Shown: positions 44,212 to 53,255 of the stretch, one piece after another
How the letters are laid out: the number at the start of each line of letters is the position of its first letter
Numbering within the stretch: the stretch's first letter is position 1
From: Pelagibacteraceae bacterium AG-430-E20
Lineage (GTDB): Bacteria; Pseudomonadota; Alphaproteobacteria; Pelagibacterales; Pelagibacteraceae
DNA length: 64,000 nt
Direction: 5' to 3'
NCBI GenBank assembly: GCA_003209915.1
Contig: QCOF01000001.1
Location: 62,001 to 126,000 of the forward strand
Program-made: the position numbers and the translations under genes
The notes under the pieces: generated by a model
What the model saw: only the letters and a program-made list of their open reading frames with translations
Databases searched by the model: none
What the model was told of the DNA's origin: nothing

Positions 44212-44961
44212 TTATTTTTTACCCATAATCCATCCAATTACTTCATCCCTTGACGTATTTGAAAGTTCAGACTCTGCAAAATTTGTGCCTTGAAATAGAG
44301 CCATTACTCGATCACAAACTGAAAATATATCATCCATTCTGTGACTTATAACAATCACGCCAACACCTGTTTTTTTTAAACTATTAATAAGATCTAAAAC
44401 TTTTCCAACTTCTTTAATTGCAAGGGCTGCTGTAGGCTCATCCATAATAACAACTTTTGCATTAAATGCTGTTGATCTAGCAATTGCAACAGCTTGTCTT
44501 TGACCTCCAGAAAGTTCCTCGACTTTTTGATCTGCACTCTTAACATTTATCTTGAGTTTTCCTAAGTGAGCATTTGTTAATTCTTTTATTTTATTAAAGT
44601 CTAAAAATTTTAAGAAACCCACATTTTTAGTTGGTTCTCTTCCTAAAAAAATATTTTCTCCAATTGGTAAATTTCCAGCTAGAGCAAGGTCTTGATAAAC
44701 CATTTCTAATCCTAAGTTTTGTGAATCTTTTGGACTTTCTAAAATCTCTTTTTTGCCCTGAAAATATAATGAACCTGAACTAGGTTTATATAACCCTGAT
44801 AAAACTTTCATCAGCGTTGATTTCCCTGCTCCATTGTCACCAACAACTCCTAAGCATTCACCTGCATGCACTTTTAGGTCAACATTTTCTAATGCAGTAA
44901 TTGTTCCAAAGTATTTTGTAATTCCTTTTGCTTCTAATAGTGGATTATTCAAAGTTGACAT
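44212..44961 (-). CDS. Sugar ABC transporter ATP-binding protein, single-domain (FrcA type)
   Basis: The 249-residue protein has one ATPase domain with Walker A GDNGAGKST, the signature ELSGGQRQAVAIARS and Walker B KVVIMDEPTAAL. Ribose-type systems usually carry two fused ATPase domains (RbsA, about 500 aa). The single-domain form is that of the fructose-type FrcA group, so it must work as a dimer. Gene order is ATPase-permease-binding protein, reversed from the rhizobial frcBCA order. A dehydrogenase gene ends the upstream side 22 bases away. Confidence 0.88.
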   Translation of the reverse strand: MSTLNNPLLEAKGITKYFGTITALENVDLKVHAGECLGVVGDNGAGKSTLMKVLSGLYKPSSGSLYFQGKKEILESPKDSQNLGLEMVYQDLALAGNLPIGENIFLGREPTKNVGFLKFLDFNKIKELTNAHLGKLKINVKSADQKVEELSGGQRQAVAIARSTAFNAKVVIMDEPTAALAIKEVGKVLDLINSLKKTGVGVIVISHRMDDIFSVCDRVMALFQGTNFAESELSNTSRDEVIGWIMGKK

Positions 44962-44983
44962 AAATTACGAAATTATAAAAAAA

Positions 44984-46006
44984 TCAGTTAATTGCAACAG
45001 GTTTTGACGCAAGAAGATTGACAGTTTTCTTATTTGCTATTTTACAGAATTTTGGTTTTAAATTTTTTGTTATTAAACTCATATCTTTTAAAACAATGTC
45101 TCCCATTTCAAAAAAAGCTGACTTTAATGCTCCTGCTCTGTGAGCAGAAAACAATATATTCTTCACTTTTCTCAACGAACTGTTCTTTGAAACAGGTTCT
45201 TTTGGAAAAACATCAGTTGCAACTAGTATATTTTTTTTTTTAACATATTTTATTAAGTCATTAAAATTTACAACTGCTGCTCGACTCATTAAAATAAAGC
45301 ACGAGTTTGGTTTCATTTTATTTAAGAGTTTTTTATCAATAAAGTGTTTATTTTTGGTAGTGACAGTTGCCAGTACATATATGACTTCACAACTTTCAAA
45401 CATCTTATTTAAGCTGATACTTTTAAAACCTAACTTTTGAATATTAAGCTTAGGTATCCATGGATCATAAACATTAATATCTCTAGAAAATGGTAACAAT
45501 AATGGATAGAGAGATTTAGCAAGATCTCCAAAACCTAATAATCCAATTTTTTTTCCTGACAACAAAGATGCATTAATATTACTTTCTAGACCATATTTTT
45601 CTTTTCCTTTGATAAAATCTGAATGAGCGGTATGGATGTTTCTTAGTAAAGACAAGGTCATTCCCAGCGCTATTTCAGCCACTGGTTTTGAAAAAACTGG
45701 AGAAGTTGCAATTACATGAATACCTTTTTTAAAACAATATTGATAATCCATATTATTCATAAAATTACTTTCAACATTAATGACTGCTTTTAAATTTTTT
45801 GCTTTAATAAGTAGATTTTTTGATAAATCAGGTTGTCCTATAATAAATGAGGCATTTTGAATATTTTTATCATAAAAATTTTTTTTATTTTTTTTTGGAG
45901 CATAAATAAGTTTGTAGTTTGATTTTAATTTTTTGAATTTATCTTTAGAGAAAATTAACTTTAATGTTCTTGGAAAAGGATCCAGAATAGCGATATGTTT
46001 TTTCAT
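44984..46006 (-). CDS. D-isomer-specific 2-hydroxyacid dehydrogenase
   Basis: The 340-residue protein has the NAD-binding Rossmann motif GLLGFGDLAKSL, the conserved Arg region SRAAVVNFNDL and the catalytic His in LFSAHRAGALKSAF. The Glu of the His-Glu pair is in FPKEPVSKNSSLR. It reduces or oxidises a D-2-hydroxy acid, here probably a sugar-derived one. It follows the MocA-family gene directly (0-base gap), which places it in the iolD-MocA transcript. Confidence 0.82.
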   Translation of the reverse strand: MKKHIAILDPFPRTLKLIFSKDKFKKLKSNYKLIYAPKKNKKNFYDKNIQNASFIIGQPDLSKNLLIKAKNLKAVINVESNFMNNMDYQYCFKKGIHVIATSPVFSKPVAEIALGMTLSLLRNIHTAHSDFIKGKEKYGLESNINASLLSGKKIGLLGFGDLAKSLYPLLLPFSRDINVYDPWIPKLNIQKLGFKSISLNKMFESCEVIYVLATVTTKNKHFIDKKLLNKMKPNSCFILMSRAAVVNFNDLIKYVKKKNILVATDVFPKEPVSKNSSLRKVKNILFSAHRAGALKSAFFEMGDIVLKDMSLITKNLKPKFCKIANKKTVNLLASKPVAIN

Positions 46007-47161
46007 TTAAATAAGTAAACGCTTCACTTCTTCTTCGGTAAATTTTTTGGGTTTTTCACATTTAGTAGTTATTTTTTGTGGGATCCCAGTACTAGCAGCT
46101 CTCATTGTAGATTGAATAATATCTAAAACATGAAGAGATAGTTCGCCTGAACATCTATGCTTCTTTTTTTGTTGAATTGAATAAAGCATTTCAGATAAAC
46201 CAACACTTCTATAATTAGCGTTAGTAGGAGACTCATTTGACCTTACACTAGAAGAGGTAATATTTATTTTTCCTAAATGCATTTTGTCAGTTTTATGTTC
46301 TCCCCACCTACCTCCCTCAGTAACTGATATATAAACAGACCCACCAAACATATTGGGATCTGGCACTATAATTGAACCCTTAGTTCCATAAAGCTCCATG
46401 TGATTTCTTTGATGATTAACTACATCAAATGATAGAGTGACCTGAATAATCGCTCCTGTATGAAATTGAATAGTTGCTAAATAAGTTGTAGGCGTTTCTA
46501 CTTTAAAAGATCTGTTTTTTTTTGGCCCAGCTCCGTAAGTTCTTTTTTTAAAAGCTGTTAATGTTCTTCCTTGTACTTGTTTTGCTGGTCCAAGCAAATT
46601 AACAAGTGTTGTAAAAAAATAAGGTCCCATATCAATTACAGGGCCACCTTCTTTTCTATACCAAGATTCTGGCTTTGGATGAAAGGACTCTACACCAGGA
46701 AAAGCAAAAATTGCATTACCAAGTTTTATATCTCCAATTAAATCAGAGTCGATCAACTCTCTTGCTTTTTGGACTCCTCCACCTAAAAAAGTGTCTGGTG
46801 CATTGCCAATATAAAGTTTATTTTTTTTTGCCAAAGCAACCAGCTCTTTACCTTTTTCAAAATAAGTTGCTAAAGGTTTTTCAGAATAAACATGTTTGCC
46901 AGCATTTAGAACTCTTTTAGATACTGAATAATGAGATTGGGGAATTGTTAGATTAAGAATTGCCTCTATCTCATCATCTCTAAGAATTTCGTTAACTGTT
47001 TTAGATTTAATATTATACAATTTCGCACACTTATCGGCAGCTTTTGGATTAATATCTGCACAAGCAACAATTTTAAAATTATTAAAATATTGATGTCCCC
47101 TAAAATAGGTCTCAGCAATATGTCCACACCCTATTAAACCTACCTTAAATACTTTGTTCAT
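46007..47161 (-). CDS. Gfo/Idh/MocA family oxidoreductase
   Basis: The 384-residue protein has the NAD motif GLIGCGHIAETYFRG at the N-terminus, the hallmark EKPLA (SEKPLAT, near residue 95) and the C-terminal domain segment GGPVIDMGPYFFTTLVNLLG. The family includes inositol 2-dehydrogenase (IolG) and scyllo-inositol dehydrogenases. It sits between iolD and a 2-hydroxyacid dehydrogenase, so oxidation of an inositol or its isomer is likely. Two further MocA-family genes occur at 53256 and 54374. Confidence 0.83.
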   Translation of the reverse strand: MNKVFKVGLIGCGHIAETYFRGHQYFNNFKIVACADINPKAADKCAKLYNIKSKTVNEILRDDEIEAILNLTIPQSHYSVSKRVLNAGKHVYSEKPLATYFEKGKELVALAKKNKLYIGNAPDTFLGGGVQKARELIDSDLIGDIKLGNAIFAFPGVESFHPKPESWYRKEGGPVIDMGPYFFTTLVNLLGPAKQVQGRTLTAFKKRTYGAGPKKNRSFKVETPTTYLATIQFHTGAIIQVTLSFDVVNHQRNHMELYGTKGSIIVPDPNMFGGSVYISVTEGGRWGEHKTDKMHLGKINITSSSVRSNESPTNANYRSVGLSEMLYSIQQKKKHRCSGELSLHVLDIIQSTMRAASTGIPQKITTKCEKPKKFTEEEVKRLLI

Positions 47162-47167
47162 TAAAAA

Positions 47168-49012
47168 CTAGATACCTTGTCTTTGTTTGGACTTACCATC
47201 TTTATGAATTTTTAAAGCTTCTTTGTTTTCTTTTGTTGAGGGAATTTCTAAAGTTGGACTATCCCAGAAAGCTGAACCTTCCACCCATTTATAAGCATGA
47301 GTTTTTATTGAAATAACGTAAGTCACCTTTGACTTCTTTGCTCTATGAAATGCTTCTTCAAGATCTGAAATTGACGTAACGTGTTCTGATTTTGCTCCCA
47401 TACTTTCAGCATGCTTTGCAAAATCGACGTCAACTAATCCAGGGGTTTTAGAACTCTTCAATAAATTATTAAACTCTTTTCCACCTTTAAACAATTGCAG
47501 TCTATTGATAACTGCAAAACCTCCATTATCACAAATAATTATAATTAACTTATTTTTTGTAATCACTGATGAATAGATATCTGTATTGTTGAGTAAATAT
47601 GATCCATCACCTACAAATGAAATCACTTCTTTATCTGGGTTAGCCATTTTTATACCTAACGCACCTGAGATTTCATAACTCATACAGCTAAAACCCCATT
47701 CACTTTCATGTGTGTTTAATTCTTTTGGACGCCAAACCTGAACAACTTCACCAACAAGACCACCAGCAGCAGTTACCGCTATATCAGTTGGATCTGAATT
47801 TCTATAAATAGCTCCAATTACTTGAATATAGCTGGGTATTTCTTGGTTTGTTGGTGCGCTCTCTTTATCTATGTGTTCATTCCAAATTTTTAATTCTCTT
47901 TGAGATTTTTGATTCCATTCATCACCTACTTTCCAATCTCCTAAGGCTTTAGAAAGTTCAATTAATGAAACTTTTGCATCCCCTACTACTGCTTGAGCTA
48001 AATGTTTGTTTGCATCAAATCTTGAAACATTAATTGATAGAAGTTTAAAGTTTTCATTTTCAAAATTAGCCCATGACCCTGTAGTAAAGTCAGCAAGCTT
48101 CGTTCCAACTGCAATTGCAAGATCAGTTTCTTTAGCTAGGTCATTAGTATTTTTTCCACCTAGACCCCCTATTTGACCAGCATAATGAGAGTGATCTCTT
48201 TTCATTGTTGAATATCCCATTACAGTTTGTGTAACAGGTATATTATGTTTAATTGCAAAGTTACTTAATTCCTCCATTGCATTAGAATAAAAAACTCCTC
48301 CACCAGAAATTATAATTGGATTTTTTGAATTTTTAATTTTTTCAGCAGCTTCTTTTATTTGAAAATCATCTGGTCTTGGTCTTCTTATTGAGTGAATTTT
48401 CTCTATAAAAAATTCTTCTGGATAGTCAAATGTTTGTCCTTGAATATCTTGACACAAAGATATACATGCTGGACCACAATCAGCTGGATCTAACATTGTT
48501 TGAACTGCATTTGGAAAAGATTGAATAATTTGCTCTGGTCTTGTTATTCTGTCAAAATATCTTGTGACTGGTTTAAATGCATCATTTGCTGTAATTCCAG
48601 GATTATTAAAATGTTCTACTTGTTGTAAAACTGGATCTGGCATTCTGTTCGCGTAAGTATCACCAGGTAAAAATAAAATTGGTAATCTATTGCTCATTGC
48701 AACGGCTGCGGCTGTAACCATATTAGTTGCACCGGGTCCAACGGACGAAGTTGCTATAAAAATTTGCTGTCTTCTTTTTCCTCTAGCATACCCTATACCT
48801 GTTAAAGCCATATTTTGTTCGTGATGTCCTCTGTATGTTGGTAAATCTTTTTGATTTTCTTCTAAAGCTTGTCCTAAACATGCAACATTTCCATGTCCAA
48901 ATATCCCGAATACTCCTGCAAATAATGGCTGCTTTTTGCCATCAATTAATATTTTTTGTGAAATTAAATATTTTACTATTGCATGAGCGCAGGTGAGGGT
49001 TACTTTTTTCAT
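47168..49012 (-). CDS. iolD: 3D-(3,5/4)-trihydroxycyclohexane-1,2-dione hydrolase IolD
   Basis: The 614-residue TPP enzyme follows IolD over its length: VFGIFGHGNVACLGQALEE at the N-terminus, the TPP-activating Glu in YRGHHEQNMALTG, ATSSVGPGATNMVTAA, and the TPP/Mg motif GDGSYLLNN followed by ICDNGG. IolD opens the ring of the diketone formed by IolE, giving 5-deoxyglucuronate. The Mg-pyrophosphate site is intact. It is divergent from the aldehyde dehydrogenase/aldolase pair and heads a transcript with a MocA dehydrogenase. Its TPP need links it functionally to the thiV system, but no regulatory tie is visible. Confidence 0.9.
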   Translation of the reverse strand: MKKVTLTCAHAIVKYLISQKILIDGKKQPLFAGVFGIFGHGNVACLGQALEENQKDLPTYRGHHEQNMALTGIGYARGKRRQQIFIATSSVGPGATNMVTAAAVAMSNRLPILFLPGDTYANRMPDPVLQQVEHFNNPGITANDAFKPVTRYFDRITRPEQIIQSFPNAVQTMLDPADCGPACISLCQDIQGQTFDYPEEFFIEKIHSIRRPRPDDFQIKEAAEKIKNSKNPIIISGGGVFYSNAMEELSNFAIKHNIPVTQTVMGYSTMKRDHSHYAGQIGGLGGKNTNDLAKETDLAIAVGTKLADFTTGSWANFENENFKLLSINVSRFDANKHLAQAVVGDAKVSLIELSKALGDWKVGDEWNQKSQRELKIWNEHIDKESAPTNQEIPSYIQVIGAIYRNSDPTDIAVTAAGGLVGEVVQVWRPKELNTHESEWGFSCMSYEISGALGIKMANPDKEVISFVGDGSYLLNNTDIYSSVITKNKLIIIICDNGGFAVINRLQLFKGGKEFNNLLKSSKTPGLVDVDFAKHAESMGAKSEHVTSISDLEEAFHRAKKSKVTYVISIKTHAYKWVEGSAFWDSPTLEIPSTKENKEALKIHKDGKSKQRQGI

Positions 49013-49099
49013 AAAATTTGTATATTTTTTTTTCGTATGGTGTTTATATTTGAGTATATTTATAAATTAAAAAACCTAACTTAGTAAACCAAAAAAACT

Positions 49100-50542
49100 A
49101 TGTATAACAAGTTTGGACAATTCATCGACGGAAAGTGGCAACAGTCAGAGAAAAAAGAAACATATGACGTTATTAATCCTGCAACAGAAGAGATAATTGG
49201 TAGTGCATCAAAAGCATCTTCCATTGAAGTTCAAAAGGCACTTAAGTCTGCTGAAAAAGGACTAAAAGTTTGGAGCAATACAACTCCATGGCAAAGATCA
49301 TATGTTCTTAGAAAAATAGCAGATTTAATGAGAGAAAAAAAAGATGTTCTTGCTAAATGGTTAACACTTGAAGTTGGAAAACCTTTGACAGAGGGTGTTG
49401 GTGAAGTTGGAGGAGCAGCTGATATTTTTGAGTGGAATGCAGAAGAGACAAAAAGAATTTATGGTCAAACAGTTCAAAGTAGATTTCCAGAAACTAGAGT
49501 TCATGTTTATTATCAACCAGTAGGAGTAGTAGCTGCGTTGATACCGTGGAATTTTCCAATTGTTTTAGCAGCAAGAAAAATTTCAACAGCATTAGCTGCA
49601 GGTTGCTCTGTTATTTGTAAACCTGATGTAATTACTCCTGGTGCTGTCATGGAATTAGTTGATATCTGTAAACAAGCTGGAGTTCCTGATGGTGTTGTAA
49701 ATCTTTTATCTGGTGATCCAGCAGAAATTTCAAATGAATTATTGGAATCTGATATTGTTAAAAAAGTTTCTATTACAGGGTCAACAAGAGTAGGTAAATT
49801 AATACTTAAAAAAGCTGCAGACAAAGTACAAAGAGTTACAATGGAACTAAGTGGTCACTCTCCATTTATAGTATGTGATGATGTGAATATTGATAATGTA
49901 GCCGATATTGCTATTGCAGCTAAATTTAGAAATAACGGCCAAGTTTGTATATCCCCTAATCGATTTTATATTCAAGAAAATGTTAAAGATGAATTCATCA
50001 ATGCTTTTATAAATAGAGCAAAAAAATTAAAAATTGGTAATGGTATGGATGAAGGAGTAAACCTTGGTCCATTGACTACTGATAAAAGATTAGATGAAAT
50101 TGAAAAATTAGTTGATACAACAAAAAAAGAGGGTGCAGAAGTTTTAATGGGAGGAAAAAGACCGTCAGGTTTTAATAAGGGTTTTTATTATGAGCCAACA
50201 GTTTTTGACAAAGTAGAAGATAACTTTACGATTATGAAAGAAGAACCATTTGGCCCGTTAGTTCCCATGTTAGCATTTAAATCTTTTGATGAGGTCATTG
50301 AAAGAGCGAATGATAATGATTTGGGTTTATGTAGTTATCTTTATACTAACTCAATGGATAAAGCTAATAGAGGGTCTGAACTTTTAGAAACAGGATGTGT
50401 TGCTGTAAATACGGGTGCAGTAGCAATTGCTGAAGCGCCATTCGGTGGAATAAAACAAACTGGATACGGACGTGAAGGTGGATCAATGGCGATAAAAGAT
50501 TATTTAAATGTAAAATATACTCATATGGCCCTGAAGGCTTAG
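49100..50542 (+). CDS. NAD(P)-dependent aldehyde dehydrogenase
   Basis: The 480-residue enzyme has the catalytic Cys283 (NNGQVCISPNRF), Glu249 (VTMELSGHSPF) and Asn151 (PWNF). The cofactor Lys174 lies in CKPDV where relatives have KPAE or KPSE. The pattern resembles succinate-semialdehyde, lactaldehyde or glycolaldehyde dehydrogenases rather than CoA-acylating MmsA/IolA. It is 1 base away from the HpcH/HpaI aldolase gene, so the two steps probably act in sequence. Possible substrates are lactaldehyde, succinate or malonate semialdehyde, or 5-deoxyglucuronate. The 87 bases upstream are shared with iolD. Confidence 0.85.
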   Translation: MYNKFGQFIDGKWQQSEKKETYDVINPATEEIIGSASKASSIEVQKALKSAEKGLKVWSNTTPWQRSYVLRKIADLMREKKDVLAKWLTLEVGKPLTEGVGEVGGAADIFEWNAEETKRIYGQTVQSRFPETRVHVYYQPVGVVAALIPWNFPIVLAARKISTALAAGCSVICKPDVITPGAVMELVDICKQAGVPDGVVNLLSGDPAEISNELLESDIVKKVSITGSTRVGKLILKKAADKVQRVTMELSGHSPFIVCDDVNIDNVADIAIAAKFRNNGQVCISPNRFYIQENVKDEFINAFINRAKKLKIGNGMDEGVNLGPLTTDKRLDEIEKLVDTTKKEGAEVLMGGKRPSGFNKGFYYEPTVFDKVEDNFTIMKEEPFGPLVPMLAFKSFDEVIERANDNDLGLCSYLYTNSMDKANRGSELLETGCVAVNTGAVAIAEAPFGGIKQTGYGREGGSMAIKDYLNVKYTHMALKA

Positions 50543-50543
50543 A

Positions 50544-51335
50544 ATGAGAAAAAATAAAATTAAACAAATGATGAAGGAGGGTAAATCAGTCATTAATGGA
50601 TGGCTACAAATTCCAAGTACAGTTTCAGCAGAAGTAATGGCACATCAAGGATGGGATTCTCTCACAATTGATATGCAGCATGGATTAGTTGATTACACCA
50701 ATGCACTTCCAATGCTTCAAACTATATCTACAACCGATGTTACACCTCTAGCACGTATAAACTGGAATGAACCTGGTCAAATAATGAAAATTCTAGACGC
50801 GGGTTGTTATGGCATAATTTGTCCAATGGTAAGTAATCGAAATGAAGCAGAAAAGTTTGTTAAAGCGTGCATGTACCCTCCTTATGGATATAGAAGTTTT
50901 GGTCCAGTCAGGGGTCTAATTTATGGTGGAGGGGATTATGCAGATCACGCTAATGATGAATTGCTTAAGTTTGCAATGATTGAAACAAAAGAGTCTTTGG
51001 AAAAACTAGACGAAATAATGTCTACCCCAGGTTTAGATGGAATTTATATTGGTCCTGCTGATTTAAGTTTGGCGATCGGTGAAGCACCAAGTTTTGACAG
51101 ACCAACAGAGTCAAAAGCATATTCTGAAATTTTAAGGATACTTGAGCATGCAAAAAAAAATAATATTTTTTCTGGTATTCACAACAGAAGCCCAGAGTAT
51201 GCTCTTAAAATGATTGATAAAGGTTTTAATTTTGTAACTATCGGTGCAGATCAAAGAGCTATGAGCTCAGGCGCAAAAGCGATAGTAGATAAAATGAAAG
51301 GTTCTTTAAAAAAAGAAGAGTCAAGTACTTACTGA
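50544..51335 (+). CDS. HpcH/HpaI class II aldolase (2-keto-3-deoxy acid type)
   Basis: The 263-residue protein has the HpaI residues in order: His46 (DMQHGL), Arg71 (ARINW), the metal ligand Glu147 (MIETKE) and Asp173 (IGPADLS). The class cleaves 4-hydroxy-2-oxo acids to pyruvate and an aldehyde; relatives include RhmA (2-keto-3-deoxyrhamnonate) and HpaI (4-hydroxy-2-oxoheptanedioate). YPPYGYRSFGPVRG is typical. The gene starts 1 base after the aldehyde dehydrogenase stop, so translation is coupled. It gives the carbon-carbon splitting step that this region otherwise lacks. Confidence 0.87.
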   Translation: MRKNKIKQMMKEGKSVINGWLQIPSTVSAEVMAHQGWDSLTIDMQHGLVDYTNALPMLQTISTTDVTPLARINWNEPGQIMKILDAGCYGIICPMVSNRNEAEKFVKACMYPPYGYRSFGPVRGLIYGGGDYADHANDELLKFAMIETKESLEKLDEIMSTPGLDGIYIGPADLSLAIGEAPSFDRPTESKAYSEILRILEHAKKNNIFSGIHNRSPEYALKMIDKGFNFVTIGADQRAMSSGAKAIVDKMKGSLKKEESSTY

Positions 51336-51365
51336 TAAATAAACTTTATAAAATCAATAAACTAC

Positions 51366-52322
51366 ATGAAAAAAATTCTTATCATTCAGCCTATACATCA
51401 GGAGGGTATAAAATTATTACAAAATAACTCTGAATACGAATTTGAAGTTGTAGAAAATATTGAAATAAATTTTTTAAAAAATAAGATTAAAAATTGTGAT
51501 GGTGTTTCGATCAGGACTGCTAAACTAAGTGGAGATGTAATTGAGGCTGCTAATAATCTTAAAATTATTTCAAGACATGGAGTTGGTTATGATAATATTG
51601 ATTTAAAGGTCTCAAAACAAAAGAATATCACTTTAGCAATTACAGCAACTGCAAATGCTGTGGCTGTAGCTGAACATGTAATGTTTATGATTTTGAATAT
51701 TTCTAAAAGAGGCAATATGTACGATGACACTGTAAAAAGTGGAAAATTTAATGAAAGAAATAAATTACCTAAAACAGTAGAGCTTTGGAATAAAAATATT
51801 TTAATTGCAGGATTTGGTAGAATAGGACAGGCCTTAATTAAGAGATGTTTAGGTTTTGAAATGAATGTTTTTGTTTACGATCCTTACGTATCTAAAGAAT
51901 TTATTGAAAAAGAAGGTGGTATAAAAGTAGAGGATTTAAGTGAAGCTTCAAAAGATATGGATGCAATATCACTTCACATCCCTTTAAATAATGAAACTAA
52001 AAATATAGTTAATTATGAATTACTTAAATCTATGAAAAAAAATTGTATAATAATTAATGCTGCAAGAGGAGGTATCGTAAACGAAGTTGATTTAGATCGA
52101 GCTTTAAATGAAGATTTAATCTTTGGTGCTGGTTTAGATGTATTTGAAACTGAACCTCCTATTGAAAACAATCCTCTTTTACAGAATAAAAAAGTCTTTT
52201 TAAGTCCACATACAGCAGCTTTCACAGAAGAATGCATGACAAGAATGGGTAAGGAGACTGTTCAAAATATATTTGATTTTTTTGATGGTAATTTAGAAAA
52301 TTCTAAAAAAGTAAAACTATAA
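51366..52322 (+). CDS. D-isomer-specific 2-hydroxyacid dehydrogenase (phosphoglycerate dehydrogenase-like)
   Basis: The 318-residue enzyme has the NAD motif GFGRIGQAL, the catalytic Arg in NAARGGIVNE, the Glu in FETEPP and the His in LSPHTAAFT. The N-terminal ISRHGVGYDNIDL segment is typical of SerA-like members, but there is no ACT domain, so regulation by serine is unlikely. It may use glycerate, hydroxypyruvate or sugar-acid substrates. It lies 30 bases after the aldolase gene, and its stop overlaps the convergent iolE gene. Confidence 0.83.
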   Translation: MKKILIIQPIHQEGIKLLQNNSEYEFEVVENIEINFLKNKIKNCDGVSIRTAKLSGDVIEAANNLKIISRHGVGYDNIDLKVSKQKNITLAITATANAVAVAEHVMFMILNISKRGNMYDDTVKSGKFNERNKLPKTVELWNKNILIAGFGRIGQALIKRCLGFEMNVFVYDPYVSKEFIEKEGGIKVEDLSEASKDMDAISLHIPLNNETKNIVNYELLKSMKKNCIIINAARGGIVNEVDLDRALNEDLIFGAGLDVFETEPPIENNPLLQNKKVFLSPHTAAFTEECMTRMGKETVQNIFDFFDGNLENSKKVKL

Positions 52323-53216
52323 AGCTATTTTTAGATCAATATCTTCACACACTTCAGATAAATATTTGAAACCTTTTTTTGCATACTCTAAAGGATTTGC
52401 TTTAGCTGGATCTTGTTCTGCTTCTACAACTAACCAGCCTTCATAATCAATGTTTTTTAGGTATTTCAACAAAGGTTTATAATCAATACATCCATCTCCT
52501 GGTACGGTAAAGGCTCCCTTTAAAAATGCCTCTCTAAAACTCCAATCTTTTTGAAGAGATTTATTTAAAATATCCTCTCTCATATCCTTACAGTGAATAT
52601 GAATAATTCGGTCTTTATATTCTTCTGCTATTTTTACAGAATTACCATTAGCAAATAGCATGTGACCAGTATCTAGTATTAATTTGACATGGTCACTTGT
52701 GTTATCTAACAGTCTTTTTGTGTCGTCTTCTGTTTCGATCACTGTTCCCATGTGATGATGATATGCTAAAGGCATATCTTGGTCTTCTAAATATTTTCCC
52801 ATCTCAGAAATTTTTTTACAATATTCATTCCATCCATCTTTGTTCATTTGTGGTCTACTGGATAAAGGTCTATTAGGCTTCCCCGCAATTGAATCTGATA
52901 CTTCGGCAAATACAATACATGGTGCTTTACAATCTTGAAAAAGTTTTAGTTGCTCTTGAATTAATATAATTTCATCCTTTACAGAATTTTTTCTCAAATT
53001 TGCACCGTACCAGCCTGAACATAACTTTAGGTTATATTTTTGTAACAATGGAATGAGTTCCTCTGATTTTTTTGGAAATTTCCCTCCAGACTCTATTCCA
53101 GAAAAACCTGCTTCACTTGCTTCTGATAAACACTGATCCAAAGGAGTGTCACCACCAAGTTCAGGCATATCATCATTGCTCCATGCTATTGGTGCTATTC
53201 CTAATTTTACTGACAT
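52317..53216 (-). CDS. iolE: myo-Inosose-2 dehydratase IolE
   Basis: The protein (299 aa) has the IolE N-terminus KLGIAPIAWSNDDMPELGGD, followed by GFSGIESGGKFPKK. The TIM-barrel metal site is seen in HHHMGTVIE, LILDTGHM and HIHCKDM, with a late Glu in VVEAEQD. It dehydrates 2-keto-myo-inositol to the diketone used by IolD. The frame is open to 53249, but MSVKLGIAP at 53216 is the family start. It is divergent from a MocA dehydrogenase with only 39 bases between them, holding a palindrome at 53231. Confidence 0.92.
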   Translation of the reverse strand: MSVKLGIAPIAWSNDDMPELGGDTPLDQCLSEASEAGFSGIESGGKFPKKSEELIPLLQKYNLKLCSGWYGANLRKNSVKDEIILIQEQLKLFQDCKAPCIVFAEVSDSIAGKPNRPLSSRPQMNKDGWNEYCKKISEMGKYLEDQDMPLAYHHHMGTVIETEDDTKRLLDNTSDHVKLILDTGHMLFANGNSVKIAEEYKDRIIHIHCKDMREDILNKSLQKDWSFREAFLKGAFTVPGDGCIDYKPLLKYLKNIDYEGWLVVEAEQDPAKANPLEYAKKGFKYLSEVCEDIDLKIAL

Positions 53217-53230
53217 AATACTTATATTTG

Positions 53231-53251
53231 TTATGATATATAAAATCATAA
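53231..53251. promoter_or_regulatory. Palindrome in the iolE / MocA divergent promoter
   Basis: TTATGAT and ATCATAA are perfect inverted repeats around a 7-base spacer, in the centre of the 39-base gap between iolE and the divergent dehydrogenase. A sequence nearly identical to its right half (GATATATAAA, CATAATC) recurs at 38491-38507 in the tctC/pdxA divergent gap. This may be an operator or overlapping -10 elements. Confidence 0.4.
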
Positions 53252-53255
53252 TCTA

